Origin: Hyalella azteca
Lineage: Eukaryota; Arthropoda; Malacostraca; Amphipoda; Hyalellidae
Assembly (NCBI RefSeq): GCF_000764305.2
Contig: NW_025930722.1
Span: forward strand, 62,001-126,000
Reading direction: 5' to 3'
Length of the DNA stretch: 64,000 nucleotides
A program made the position numbers and the translations under genes. Positions 47,885-58,050 of the stretch are shown here, piece after piece. Position 1 is the first letter of the stretch; each line of letters opens with the position of its first letter. Below the pieces are notes generated by a model. That model saw only the letters and a program-made list of their open reading frames with translations. It was not told the DNA's origin and made no database searches.

Positions 47885-49054
47885 CTTTAAAAAGTAATTT
47901 TTGAACGCACAATATCAATTTATAAGCTACAGCATCGAGAGACATATTATTCGATTTGTAATGTAGATATCTAATGACTCTAGAGGCCATTTTTCCAATT
48001 TATTTAGGGAACTTTCTCCATTTTTCCACCCCTTCCATTCCCTTTCTCCTAGGTTTTGCACAATATAATCTACACAATTATTGATACATCAGAAAAAGGG
48101 CTTCTTTGGCCACAATATATTCTCTTAACAAATCAAATGGTACGTCTTTCAATGTTGCAACTTGAAGATAAAAGGACAAGATAAATTTTAAATGGGTGAA
48201 AAAGTGACAATTTCAATTGTTCAGGATGGCCATATAAGTGAAATGCATTAATAATGGAGTACAGGCTAAAAATTTGCTTGAAATGTAACCCCATCTTCCC
48301 CATCGCCTATCTCTCGTATTGAAAGTGCCGTCATGCGCCCCAGCACTTATTGTAATCCAGTTTACGCGAATAATAACCTATAAATACCATTTTTCTCAAC
48401 AAATATTTGTAAAAATATGGTATAAAAAGTTCATTTTGTTTAAATTTGACATTGTCTCACGCAAAAATTAATGCACGCACACATATGCAGCTTGCCGCGT
48501 TCGACGCTCATTCTTCACAGCTACAAAATGACCTCAATATAGGAAAAAATAAAAGTTTTTCTATTTTTGACCCAGAGCAGAAAAATATCAGCTAAACTAC
48601 GATTTGTAGCGGTTCCTGAAATGTTAATTTAAGGTTTAGGAGTCGCAACGTCTCCGAACGACGGCATATCCCGTCGCCGGCCATTCTACTATTCTATTTT
48701 TTAATAGAAATATGAGCGGCGGAGAAAAATTCTAGTTAATGAGATGAATATGGTAACGTTTCTAGGGAAACATTGAGAGCTTCTTGAAGACCATTAAGCT
48801 CGAGTCTGTGGCCGTGAAGTGGTCCTTGAAAATTTCTAAAGCATTAAATGGCTTGCTCTTGCACGACTTTGCAAGCTCGTTCAACCTCAATACCACCATA
48901 TATCTACATAATAAATTTCCTCCTGAAATGTTGCAGTCAACTTGAATGGATTTCATCTAAATTCAGTGTTCATTTGACCACAAATACGAAGTGAATAGCG
49001 AGGCGCAAAGAATTCTATCAGTCAATAACTAAATGGTATTTCAATTTCTACAAA
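47885..49054. other. unassigned spacer
   Basis: No gene recognised. Confidence 0.35.
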
Positions 49055-49245
49055 CTAATCTTGAGCCTTGGCAGCGTCCCGTGCTCTCAGTTGCTGAAGA
49101 CAAAGAGTCAATTTAATTAGCAAGGCTCGGTGAGACTCGCGGCTGTTCTGCTCCTCCGATAGATTGGATTGTTGGTCGCCATTCCATGATTTGCCACGTG
49201 AGTGCCGCAGCCCGTGGTTCAAACTTTCCGTTGAATTTGATGGAT
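49055..49245 (-). CDS. candidate 3'-terminal exon, unknown gene
   Basis: The minus-strand 3' splice site CATGATTTTCAG is followed by a 2-base partial codon and 62 codons, then TAG. The residues are hydrophilic (STESLNHGLRHSRGKSW, NLSEEQNSRESHRALL, ending RARDAAKAQD), like an intracellular tail. GC is about 50 percent against about a third in the flanks. Another phase is open for 43 codons, so the frame is likely but not proven. The upstream exon is not identified. Confidence 0.38.
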
Positions 49246-49867
49246 CTGAAAATCATGTCACTTTATACAGTTGTAAATGAAAAGCACTATAAGAGTTTTT
49301 TTTTATATTATCAAGACGTTGAAATGAGATAAAATTAAAAGTGCATCAATTCCTTATTTCTATCGTTATGGAAATAACATTCTTATTATTACTCGTAATT
49401 TTTTTAATTCCATAATTTGATAAAGAACATATTTTTTGCTGAATAACGAGATTGATGAATTTGCTCAATATAGCTAGACTGACGACATCTAAACACTTAT
49501 TTTAAATTAGAATCGGAATTTCTCTATCTACAATTTATAATTTGGATATATGCTGATAATAAAGATCAAGTTATCCTGACATAGGATTTGAGATGATATT
49601 TTAGAAATCAAATAAAAAATTTAAAAGTTTGTCTTATTTCGCCGTAAAATTCAAAGAAACGTGCTAATGGTGACATTTGTTTGAATTTAATCAGCAAATG
49701 CACGCATTTATTTGCAGAGCAGGACTTTCAACTGTAATGCAGAGACGAAAAGGAGCCATTAGTTGATGCATTAGACGAAAAGGAGCCAAATTTGCGACGG
49801 CAACGCGAATATTCTTGCTTCTGAGACGAAGAAAATAATTTGCTTAAAGTTTTGATCATGCCCTTCA
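49246..49867. other. unassigned spacer
   Basis: AT-rich, nothing recognised. Confidence 0.35.
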
Positions 49868-50112
49868 TCTGACATGCCCCGTATCGAACATGCCCCGCAT
49901 CGGACATGCCCTGCATCTGACATGCCCCGCATCGGACATGCCCCGCATCTGACATGCCCTGCATCTGACATGCCCCGCATCTGACATGCCCTGCATCGGA
50001 CATGCCCTGCATCTGACATGCCCTGCATCTGACATGCCCTGCATCGGACATGCTCTGCATCGGACATGCCCCGTACCGGACATGCCCTGCATCTGACATG
50101 CCCTGCATCGAA
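49868..50112. repeat. 16-bp minisatellite, about 15 units
   Basis: The unit GACATGCCCTGCATCT (variants: CCCCGC, ATCG) is repeated with few substitutions. Sixteen is not a multiple of three, so all three minus-strand frames carry the same 16-residue protein repeat. All three stay open, which makes overlapping frames of 75-126 codons that are probably not genes. Confidence 0.92.
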
Positions 50113-50773
50113 CTTCACGGTTAATGCAGCCTCATAAACTTTAAGAAGCGTTATTCTAAATAGAGAAATACGAAGTTTACTACAGGTACAAACAACGTTA
50201 CTGATTTTATTACATTTTATGATTATTGTATAAATGATAAGTGTTATTGCTTTAATTTTTTGGTCAGGATAAGCATCGTTAGCTCAGTTAAAAGGCTTAG
50301 TTTAAAAAAATTTAAAGGAAACAACTACTGTAGGAATGATTTTTTCAAGGCTATGCTAATCAGTTTCGTCAAGTCCTTCCTTGCCATTCTGTGCGCCACG
50401 ATTATTATTTAACTTTTCGTTGCTGCAAAAAATTATCCAGTATTTGCACATAATCAAGATTATGTTATTAGTATCACCTAATATATCATCATAAATATTT
50501 TTCTTTACATCACACTCAAATCATCACTATGATCATTGCCTAATCAACCTCATCAAAGTCATCATGACTCCATATCATCACCGTACCAGTAACCCCCCGT
50601 CATTACAGGGACTTTAATCACGTCATTAATTAAAGGGCGCGAGAGCCTCGGTGTCAGCGGCAGGATTTTCGCTTGAATTCGGAAATTCAGCGGAGACGAC
50701 GAGTCCAAATCTCCTAAGGCCAGAGCCTTCTTCTCTGGGAGACAGAGCTGCTCCCATCGGAGGAGTGGGGCCA
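50113..50773. other. unassigned spacer
   Basis: Short ATCATCA-type repeats near 50486-50580; a GC-rich patch precedes the next array. Confidence 0.35.
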
Positions 50774-50948
50774 CAGGTGGAGAGTGGGGCCTCAGGTGGA
50801 GAGTGGGGACTCAGGTGGAGAGTGGGGGCCAACTCAGGTGGAGAGTGGGGCCTCAAGTGGAGAGTGGGGACTCAGGTGGAGAGTGGGGCCTTCAGGTGGA
50901 GAGTAGCGCCTTCAGGTGGAGAGTGGGGCTTTCAGGTGGAGAGTGGGA
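50774..50948. repeat. 19-20-bp G-rich minisatellite, about 9 units
   Basis: CAGGTGGAGAGTGGGGCCT and variants with ACT, CTTT or a 4-base insertion. The plus strand is G-rich (GGGG in nearly every unit). Confidence 0.92.
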
Positions 50949-51399
50949 CCGTAAGACGGGAATGGGGCTTCGGAATGAGTATTTGGCCGTACGGAGATAT
51001 GTAATTTCAGATAAGAGTATGAAGACTCAGCAGGAGAAAACGAGAGTAGGGCAATAATATAATAAAGTTGGATTGGGTTTAGGATTTTGAATCTAACAAG
51101 ATTTGAAATTATCGAAAATTAAATTCGGTGGCTAACATCATAATTTTTAACAAATTCTTCAAATCTTTCTATGGGATGTAATTCTTAGGATATGGATATA
51201 TCATGCATGTATGTTCTGCACATTGTCGATCCCAATTGTAGAAGTTTTGACTTGGATGGTTTATTATACTTATTACTATTCAATTTGGACCACATTTATT
51301 AGTCATATTGCTTAGCTTTAGGCATATTAGCCACATTGGCTAGATATTTTGTAGGTTAGAGATGCAATATAACATATCTGTTATTTGGGACCACACATT

Positions 51400-51659
51400 T
51401 TACGTATACCCCACAATTGGGGGGCCTTCCCACAATTGGGGGGCCTTCCCACAATTGGACTGCCTTGGTCCAGCTTTGACAAACGTTCGAGTCGCGGGCC
51501 AATATCTGAGATGTCCGCCATTTCTAAGGCACTTCTCTGGATGATTCCAGACAGCAATTCCGTAGAGTCTCATTAGCGACAGACTTGCTTCTTTGATCGG
51601 CGAAGTCGACATGGACGAACATTTGATCCGGCAAGGCAAATCATTCTCAGTGGACGTAT
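51400..51659 (-). CDS. candidate exon or open frame, unknown gene
   Basis: The minus-strand site GATACTTTTAG is followed by a 2-base partial codon and 85 codons before TAA. The first two thirds are GC-raised and protein-like (PIKEASLSLMRLYGIAVW, EKCLRNGGHLRYWP). The end runs through a 20-bp tandem repeat (51410-51458). A donor in the middle is possible. No family recognised. Confidence 0.25.
51410..51458. repeat. 20-bp tandem repeat, 2.5 units
   Basis: CCACAATTGGGGGGCCTTCC repeated. Confidence 0.9.
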
Positions 51660-53680
51660 CTAAAAGTATCGAGAGTAAATATGTCCAATTATTAATATAA
51701 TTACTATTATAGGCAGCAGTTATCGTGCCGTTTAGTTAATGCTTATATACTCGTTTTAACAAATGATTGTCGTTGATATTAAGTGCGTGAGTTTGTTTTT
51801 ATAAAAAAAGCGTTCTTACCACGTTTTTCTTAGTTTCGCTTCGTCTGTCTGTCATCAAAATTTCGAACCTTAATTTAAAGCACTTCTGAAGATCCTAGAA
51901 ACGTAAAATTTGGCATGCATGCTTATGCTGCCTAACAATTCAAGATTTGATCATCAGAAGTAATAATTTAATTTTTTTCTAAGTTAAAAAAATCAAAAAT
52001 TCACGGTTGGGAATCGAGTTTTTTTTTGTCGAACATCCAGAGTTGCCAACCCTGGAAAATCATTTGAATTGCTAAACTAAAAGGTAGAAAAATAAATAAA
52101 TATAAAAACAATTTTTCAAAACCATGTTTTTCTGGTGGTTACAAAAATAAAAACAATGAAATAAAACAAATAAAAAACTTAAAAACCACGTTTTCTTAAC
52201 GGACAAAAAAGAAAAACATTTACTCTCACATAACATTACGTAACATTTTTACAAATTTTAATGTTATGTAAGAGTTCATGTTTTTCTTTTTTGTCCGTTA
52301 AGAAAACGTGGATTTTGTAATTTTTTTGGTTGTTTTGTTTTTTTATTTTATTGTAAATAATAAAAAAGCCGTTAAGTTCTTTATGCGAGTGAGAATGAGT
52401 TTTAGATTTTTTCATCTTAGATTGCGAGTAAAATGAAAAATTTGCCGATGAGTACTTTTGAAGCGACCTGCAATTACGACAAATTGAGTGAATGACTCAA
52501 TTATTTGTGGTATCAGTGTCATTAATCATAAACTACATACAAATAATCTATTTTTTATTTACTGAGATAATGTACAAAAAAAATTCCCACCTCATTAATA
52601 TATTATATATTTCTCTGCGTTAAGTGTGATTGGCTTTAAAATTCAACAGAATTCTGGAGCCGACAGATTGCAATGCAGAAGGTTAAATTAAATTTTTTGG
52701 CTAGAGATACAAGATACGAATTCGCAGTTTCAAACATTAAACTTTCAAGTCGGAATAATGTTTTGGTATTCATTTAGAACTGAAGCAATCTCATCGTTGA
52801 CGATCGTGCCATGGATTGGAAAACTATGAAACCTCTTTAACATAATGTGAATAATATTTTTCACTAATGATTTTATTACATAGTTCTTAGATTATACATT
52901 GAGCTTGATAACCATTGAATGTTTGATGATGCTTGACAATGAAATTTCAAAGGTCGAAAATTAGATTTCAATCTGATGGAATTTAAGTTAATTAATTATA
53001 GTGAACATAACAGGCAACTAAAAGATACTTCAAAGCCACGAAAATTCCGGCACCAGAGTGGCCAATATATGCGGTTAATTAATTTTATGAATTAATGAAT
53101 ATAATATTTCTTAATTAATTAAGTAAATCAATTAATTTATTAATTTACCTCAAAGAAACAGTGTCGTAAACGGACTTTGTTAGCCATTACCGAATTTAAA
53201 AACTTAATTGAAATTTTGCTCGAGTGGAACACTGGATTTTCCTAGTTGAATTAGCTAAAATTATCGAACATTCAACTGAAATATGAAAATACTGAATTTA
53301 ATCAAGAGGAACTTTAATCATGCTCTTAATATCAGCTTCTAACTTTATGAGCGCTATCTTGAATAACATTTATTTAATGGGTTAACATCACGAATTGTAA
53401 TTATTTTATTAGACAAATATTGTTCAGAAATATTTAAATTTATTAACTTCATTTTTTTCATTTCACAACTCGAAGCTGAATTTATATGTTTTGCACCAAA
53501 AAGCATTTGGCTCGACATTAAAAACACTCGAACGAACTTAATGCAAAATATGCAACGGATGCAAAGATTGATAATCATTCCTGATTGTCAACGAAAAGTA
53601 TTGATCGGGGAAACCCAGTTGCCAAATCATTATTCTCCATGCATTGAACGGTACCTGGTGGTATTAATACCTTAATTATA
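51660..53680. other. AT-rich spacer with a foldback
   Basis: Only the inverted repeat at 52186-52311 was recognised. Confidence 0.4.
52186..52311. repeat. 126-bp foldback
   Basis: CCACGTTTTCTTAACGGACA and onward is matched by its reverse complement ending at 52311, including TAACATTA at the centre. Weaker A-rich symmetry may extend outward to about 52120-52360. A MITE is likely. Confidence 0.75.
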
Positions 53681-54063
53681 CAGGGTGAACCAGAATTAAC
53701 TGACCCTTTTAATTTGTTAATAAATAAAAAACTAACTACGTTATGACGTTGAAACTTGTTTTATTTAAACGAAGAACATTTTTATGGTAATATTGTATCC
53801 TAGTTAAAATATTGTATCCTATTACAATATTTTATTATTATTATTGTATTAGTTAAAATATTTATTATGTATTAATAATAGGTATTAGTTAAAATATTGT
53901 ATGTAATATTGTATCCTAGTTAGTTATTGTATCCTAAAAACTAGGATACAATATTACAATAAAAATGTTCTTCTTTTAAATAAAACAAGTTTAAACTTCA
54001 TAACGTTCTTAGTTTTTTATTTATTAACAAATTAAAAGGGTCAGTTAATTCTGGTTTACCCTG
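53681..54063. mobile_element. 383-bp foldback MITE with TA target duplication
   Basis: The left end is CAGGGTGAACCAGAATTAAC and the right end, reversed, CAGGGTAAACCAGAATTAAC, with TA on both sides. The arms pair for about 110 bp. The loop holds repeated AATATTGTATCCTAGTTA motifs. No coding capacity. Confidence 0.88.
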
Positions 54064-54129
54064 TATTTGATACTGATACCTAATATTTCTGGTCCCATGG
54101 CGGCTTACTATCACACAAAGAAACGTCAT

Positions 54130-54300
54130 AATAAGTTGACTAATTTAAAGTTCAAGACCAGGCCGTACGTGCGAGCCTCTGCAATTTCAGGATTCTTGAC
54201 TGCGCCAACGGTTTCATTCCAGGCAGGCTGCTGCCTGGTCTTGTCGAAGCCTTCAAAAAACCTTCCAAACGCGATACCACGATTCCCTTCTAGCTACATC
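54130..54300 (-). other. GC-raised island open on the minus strand
   Basis: From GATGTAGCTAG (about 54292) the minus strand reads EGNRGIAFGRFFEGFDK, TRQQPAWNETVGAVKN and EIAEARTYGLVLNF before a stop near 54130. The plus strand is open too. It may be an exon or conserved non-coding DNA. Not recognised. Confidence 0.22.
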
Positions 54301-54544
54301 GCGATCTCAAACGTCACAATTTTCGGTTTTCTCTTTTAAAATACCAGTCTTTTAGAAAAAAATAGTGCAGGTTTTACCTGCAGACATTGGCTCTAGTATT
54401 ACGGAAATTCAAAAAATTTCTGCGGCTGCCTTAAGTGGCAACTCGCATTTTGTTAAAAGTCAAATAGGCTCTTAAACGTAGGCCGGCATTAGCAGACGCT
54501 GTAGGCAGGCTCTCAAATGCTGGTTTCTGTAACGAGCAATCTTG

Positions 54545-54618
54545 CTAAGACAATCTTGCTGTGCTCAATTCGCTCAACTGCATTGAGCTTCGCCGCGCGT
54601 ACATAGAATGGTTAACAG
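54545..54618 (-). CDS. candidate short 3'-terminal exon, unknown gene
   Basis: Very good minus-strand 3' splice site: CTAAT branch-like motif and TTTCCCGCTTCATTGCCAG. A 2-base partial codon and 23 codons follow (VNHSMYARRSSMQLSELS, ending TARLS), then TAG. It starts with the same two bases (CT) as the candidate at 35401. No nearby AATAAA. Confidence 0.33.
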
Positions 54619-56281
54619 CTGGCAATGAAGCGGGAAATTAGGAGGAATTAGTAGAGTCTCCCTTTCCTGCAGTCGTGCCTGTCGCTGGTGTGCAGTTTGG
54701 AAGTGAATGACGTAATCAGTTAATGGTAGCGACCAGTCACATAACGCGGGTATATAAATTAGCTGCAAGATCCGGAGATGAGGAAGAATATCCGAAAATG
54801 ATTATGACCAAAAGCAGCATTAATTTATATTCAACTAGAAATTGGCAGGGCATTCAGAGCAAACCGACTGACACTAAGACGACAGTGGCTTGAATGATCA
54901 TGCTATTTCCCGGCCAGCTTTCCTTCAAGATTGCTTGCAAAGATCTGTCGTTCTGTGACGGCTGAGAGTGGTGAATGCTTCTTCAGTGAGGCACAATCAT
55001 CCGAAATTGAAACGCGTAATGCGTTTGGTCACTCACGACATGGTATTTAAATCAGGTCCTCGGACACCAAGGATTGTCCATGCGATTATTCTACGAAATT
55101 AATTATTAAATACTCTACGGGATTATTTCACAAGCTCTAAAAATAACTTTGTCTCCATAATTATAGTTCATGTGATAATGTGAGGTAATTTTATTATCGA
55201 AGGGAATGATATAATCCCGTTTAATAGTTTGATACCCTGTTTTGCTGAGCTGATCTGTCGTGAACTAATGTTATGTTCGATTTGAAGTCGATTATCCAGT
55301 AATGAATTTGGTTGGCCTTATCGGAGGAGAACTCAAAAGCTAAGAAAATGCCAAGCAAATTCAGTATAGTTTCATTGATGATGTTATGGAGAAACATCAG
55401 TTATTTTTCTCATCAGTTTTTTCAGCAAAACATCAGTTTGTTGCTAATTATACTTTTATTCTGGATGTTCGGTACTGATGATGAAGCTGGTCTCCAAAAC
55501 TTATGCAATGAAATTACGAGGAATGCTATTGGGATTTTCTTAGCTTCTAAATTATTCTCTAATGAATATCACAAGATTTCTGATAAGTCTCAAATTTCTT
55601 AAATGATTTGCGATTAGAACATTTTGATACTTAGGTTAATTTCGATTTACGATGTTTTTTATTTATGAACTCATTAATGCATATATTTTAGCACGCGATT
55701 ACATATTGGAGTACCGTTGTGACTTCCCTAGTTAAAAAACAGAAAAAAATACATTTTACACTGGAGAAAGTTTTTGTCCCTGAACATAAGTCTAATATCT
55801 AACTGGCTCGAAGTGCCTGCCCCGGGGTTATTTAGGTCGCTCTTATCGAGATGAAAATACTTTTTTCGTTGCAGCTTTCGTTTTCTATCAGCAGCGACTG
55901 TTGCCTTCGTACTTTTTGTTCGAGACAATGGCGGCGACATCCTTTCATTCTCGTGTGGAACTTTTGAACAGAGATAAAAGCCCACGATTCCATTCAAGAG
56001 CTGCTCTTCATTCCATTGAAAGGCAGCGCTTGATTTCATTTTTAGGTGTTAATGGAGCCAAAAGACTTCCTCATGAATATGCGCTGCTTGTGTCCCTGCG
56101 CCTTCTGGACGCGCGATTTTGGACCGAAATTCCAGCAGTGACTCATGGTGGACCTGAGGGAAAGAAAAAGAGAGTAGACGAAGAAGAGGTGAGAGTGTTG
56201 TTTGAAAAGTGAATGTAAGATATGTTGTCAAGGAATATGCATCGAGATACGAATTAACTGATAATACGCGAGAAAAAAAAA
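54619..56281. other. unassigned spacer
   Basis: A plus-strand frame 55928-56190 begins MAATSFHSRVELLNRD and reaches a donor-like GAG|GTGAGA at about 56189; possibly a first exon, with no family recognised. Confidence 0.3.
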
Positions 56282-56500
56282 TTGAACGGAAAATACCGAG
56301 AATGAAAATGCGACTGAAAAATATCGATAATGAAAATACAAACGAAAAATACTGAGAAAGGAAATACGAGCGAAAAATATCGATAATGAAAATACGAACG
56401 AAAAATACCGAAAATGATAATACAAACGAAGAATATCGATAGTGAGGATACTAACGATAATACCGAGAATGAAAATACGAACGAGAACTACCGAGCGAGT
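56282..56500. repeat. ~28-bp degenerate minisatellite
   Basis: Eight or so units of GAAAATACGAACGAAAAATA plus CCGAGAAT or TCGATAAT. Confidence 0.88.
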
Positions 56501-57889
56501 AAAAAATACAGAAGTATTTTTTTTCGAACTTAGAAAAAGAATACAAGAAAAGGCCTAAGTATATAGGAATAGTTTCGTTAGACTTTTACCTGGTTGGCTT
56601 CTCACAATCATCCAGCTGTCCTCAGATTGTGCTGACCGTTTACGGGCGAAGCGCTTATTTGAAATTAATATTTTAAGAGGAAGCGCAAGAAATAAATGAA
56701 CGATATTTCCTAATTTTGGTAAAAATCTTTTCTAAGTGGGCAAGAAATTACATTTATTGTCAGTAAAATAAATGTACGAATATTTCAGTGGCTGTTGAGT
56801 GCAAATGATGGTATGAAATTTGTTGAAATCAACGGACAAGTAATTGCTATTCTCCGAGCAATGGTTATGATGCTTGACTCGGATTAATTTTTGTTTTAAT
56901 TCAACTAAAAATTAGGTTGAATACCGATGTTTAGATGAATTTTTGAACAATTTCACCCGTCGTAGTTTATGATGAAATTAAATACTATTTAATTTATATT
57001 GAAGTCTCTAGCACAGGACTTCTACTACCAGTTTTGCTGGAGACGCCTTTTTTGTATCAAAATAATTGCTAATACCAGTATTTTTTTATTATCTATAACT
57101 TTCTTCGTGATCTTCGTGACGAAAAAATATCCCTATCCTGGTAAATAATTATTGCGTACTAAAATTACACGACGCCCGTGACTATGTCAACGTCTGTTGT
57201 TCATCTCTTGAGGTAACTCGGTATTAAATGAAAGGAGATTTTTCATTAATTTCTAGACAAAAACACGAGCTTCATGCAATCAACTTCAAGTTAGACATGC
57301 AATCCCAGCCCGTCAACGGCAAGTCATCAGCAGTCGCAGTCAAGATTGTGTCCCCCGCCATGTCTTCTTATTTCAAGCCACTTTTCGCTCCTTGATGGAA
57401 ATTGTAGGTTATTTGTAGGTAGTTTATATACTTATATGTAGGTTATATGAACCTTGATGTTCATAGTTTGGCGAATCCATGGGCTATCTGCAATTTTAAT
57501 ATCGGGATAGTTAATAGAAATTAGTCATTTACACAATTTTATTAAAGTTCTGGGTTCGTACTATCAAATGTAACCTAAGCACACGTAGCGGTAGATTTTT
57601 CATCTGTGATAGGCGGGTTGAGCTCTAATAGTTAAAAAAAATTGAAAAAAACTTGTCATGACTAAAAGTTACGGTGAAAATTCTGGACTTCCACAAGAAA
57701 ATAATTTTTGGTTGTTATGAATTTTCTTACAATAAAGAAGGTTGCAGATCAAACCTACATTGGTTTGATCTTATCGACCTTAATTAAAACGCCGCCTTAC
57801 ATGCCACCTACAATCTGGGAGACAAATTAAGAACCACATAAGGCAGGCACACAACGAGACTACCACTCGTACGACATAGGAAGATTCCA
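56501..57889. other. unassigned spacer
   Basis: AT-rich; nothing recognised. Confidence 0.35.
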
Positions 57890-58050
57890 CCAGCATCGTC
57901 ATGAGGTGCCCCGACCCCTGCACCAGCATCATCATGCGGTGCCCCGACGCCTGCACCAGCATCATCATGCGGTGCCCCGACGCCTGCACCAGCATCATCA
58001 TGAGGTGCCCCGACGCCTGCACCAGCATCATCATGAGGTGCCCCGACACC
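57890..58050. repeat. 33-bp minisatellite, about 5 units
   Basis: CACCAGCATCATCATGCGGT plus GCCCCGACGCCTG. The period is a multiple of three, so frames in both directions stay open (11-residue repeats). It carries a CATCATCAT core. Confidence 0.92.

Noticed and set aside
49728..50118. Overlapping minus-strand frames of 75-126 codons
   Set aside because: They exist only because the 16-bp tandem repeat has no stop in any frame; no start context or domain.
50626..51057. Long frames on both strands
   Set aside because: Product of the G-rich 19-20 bp minisatellite.
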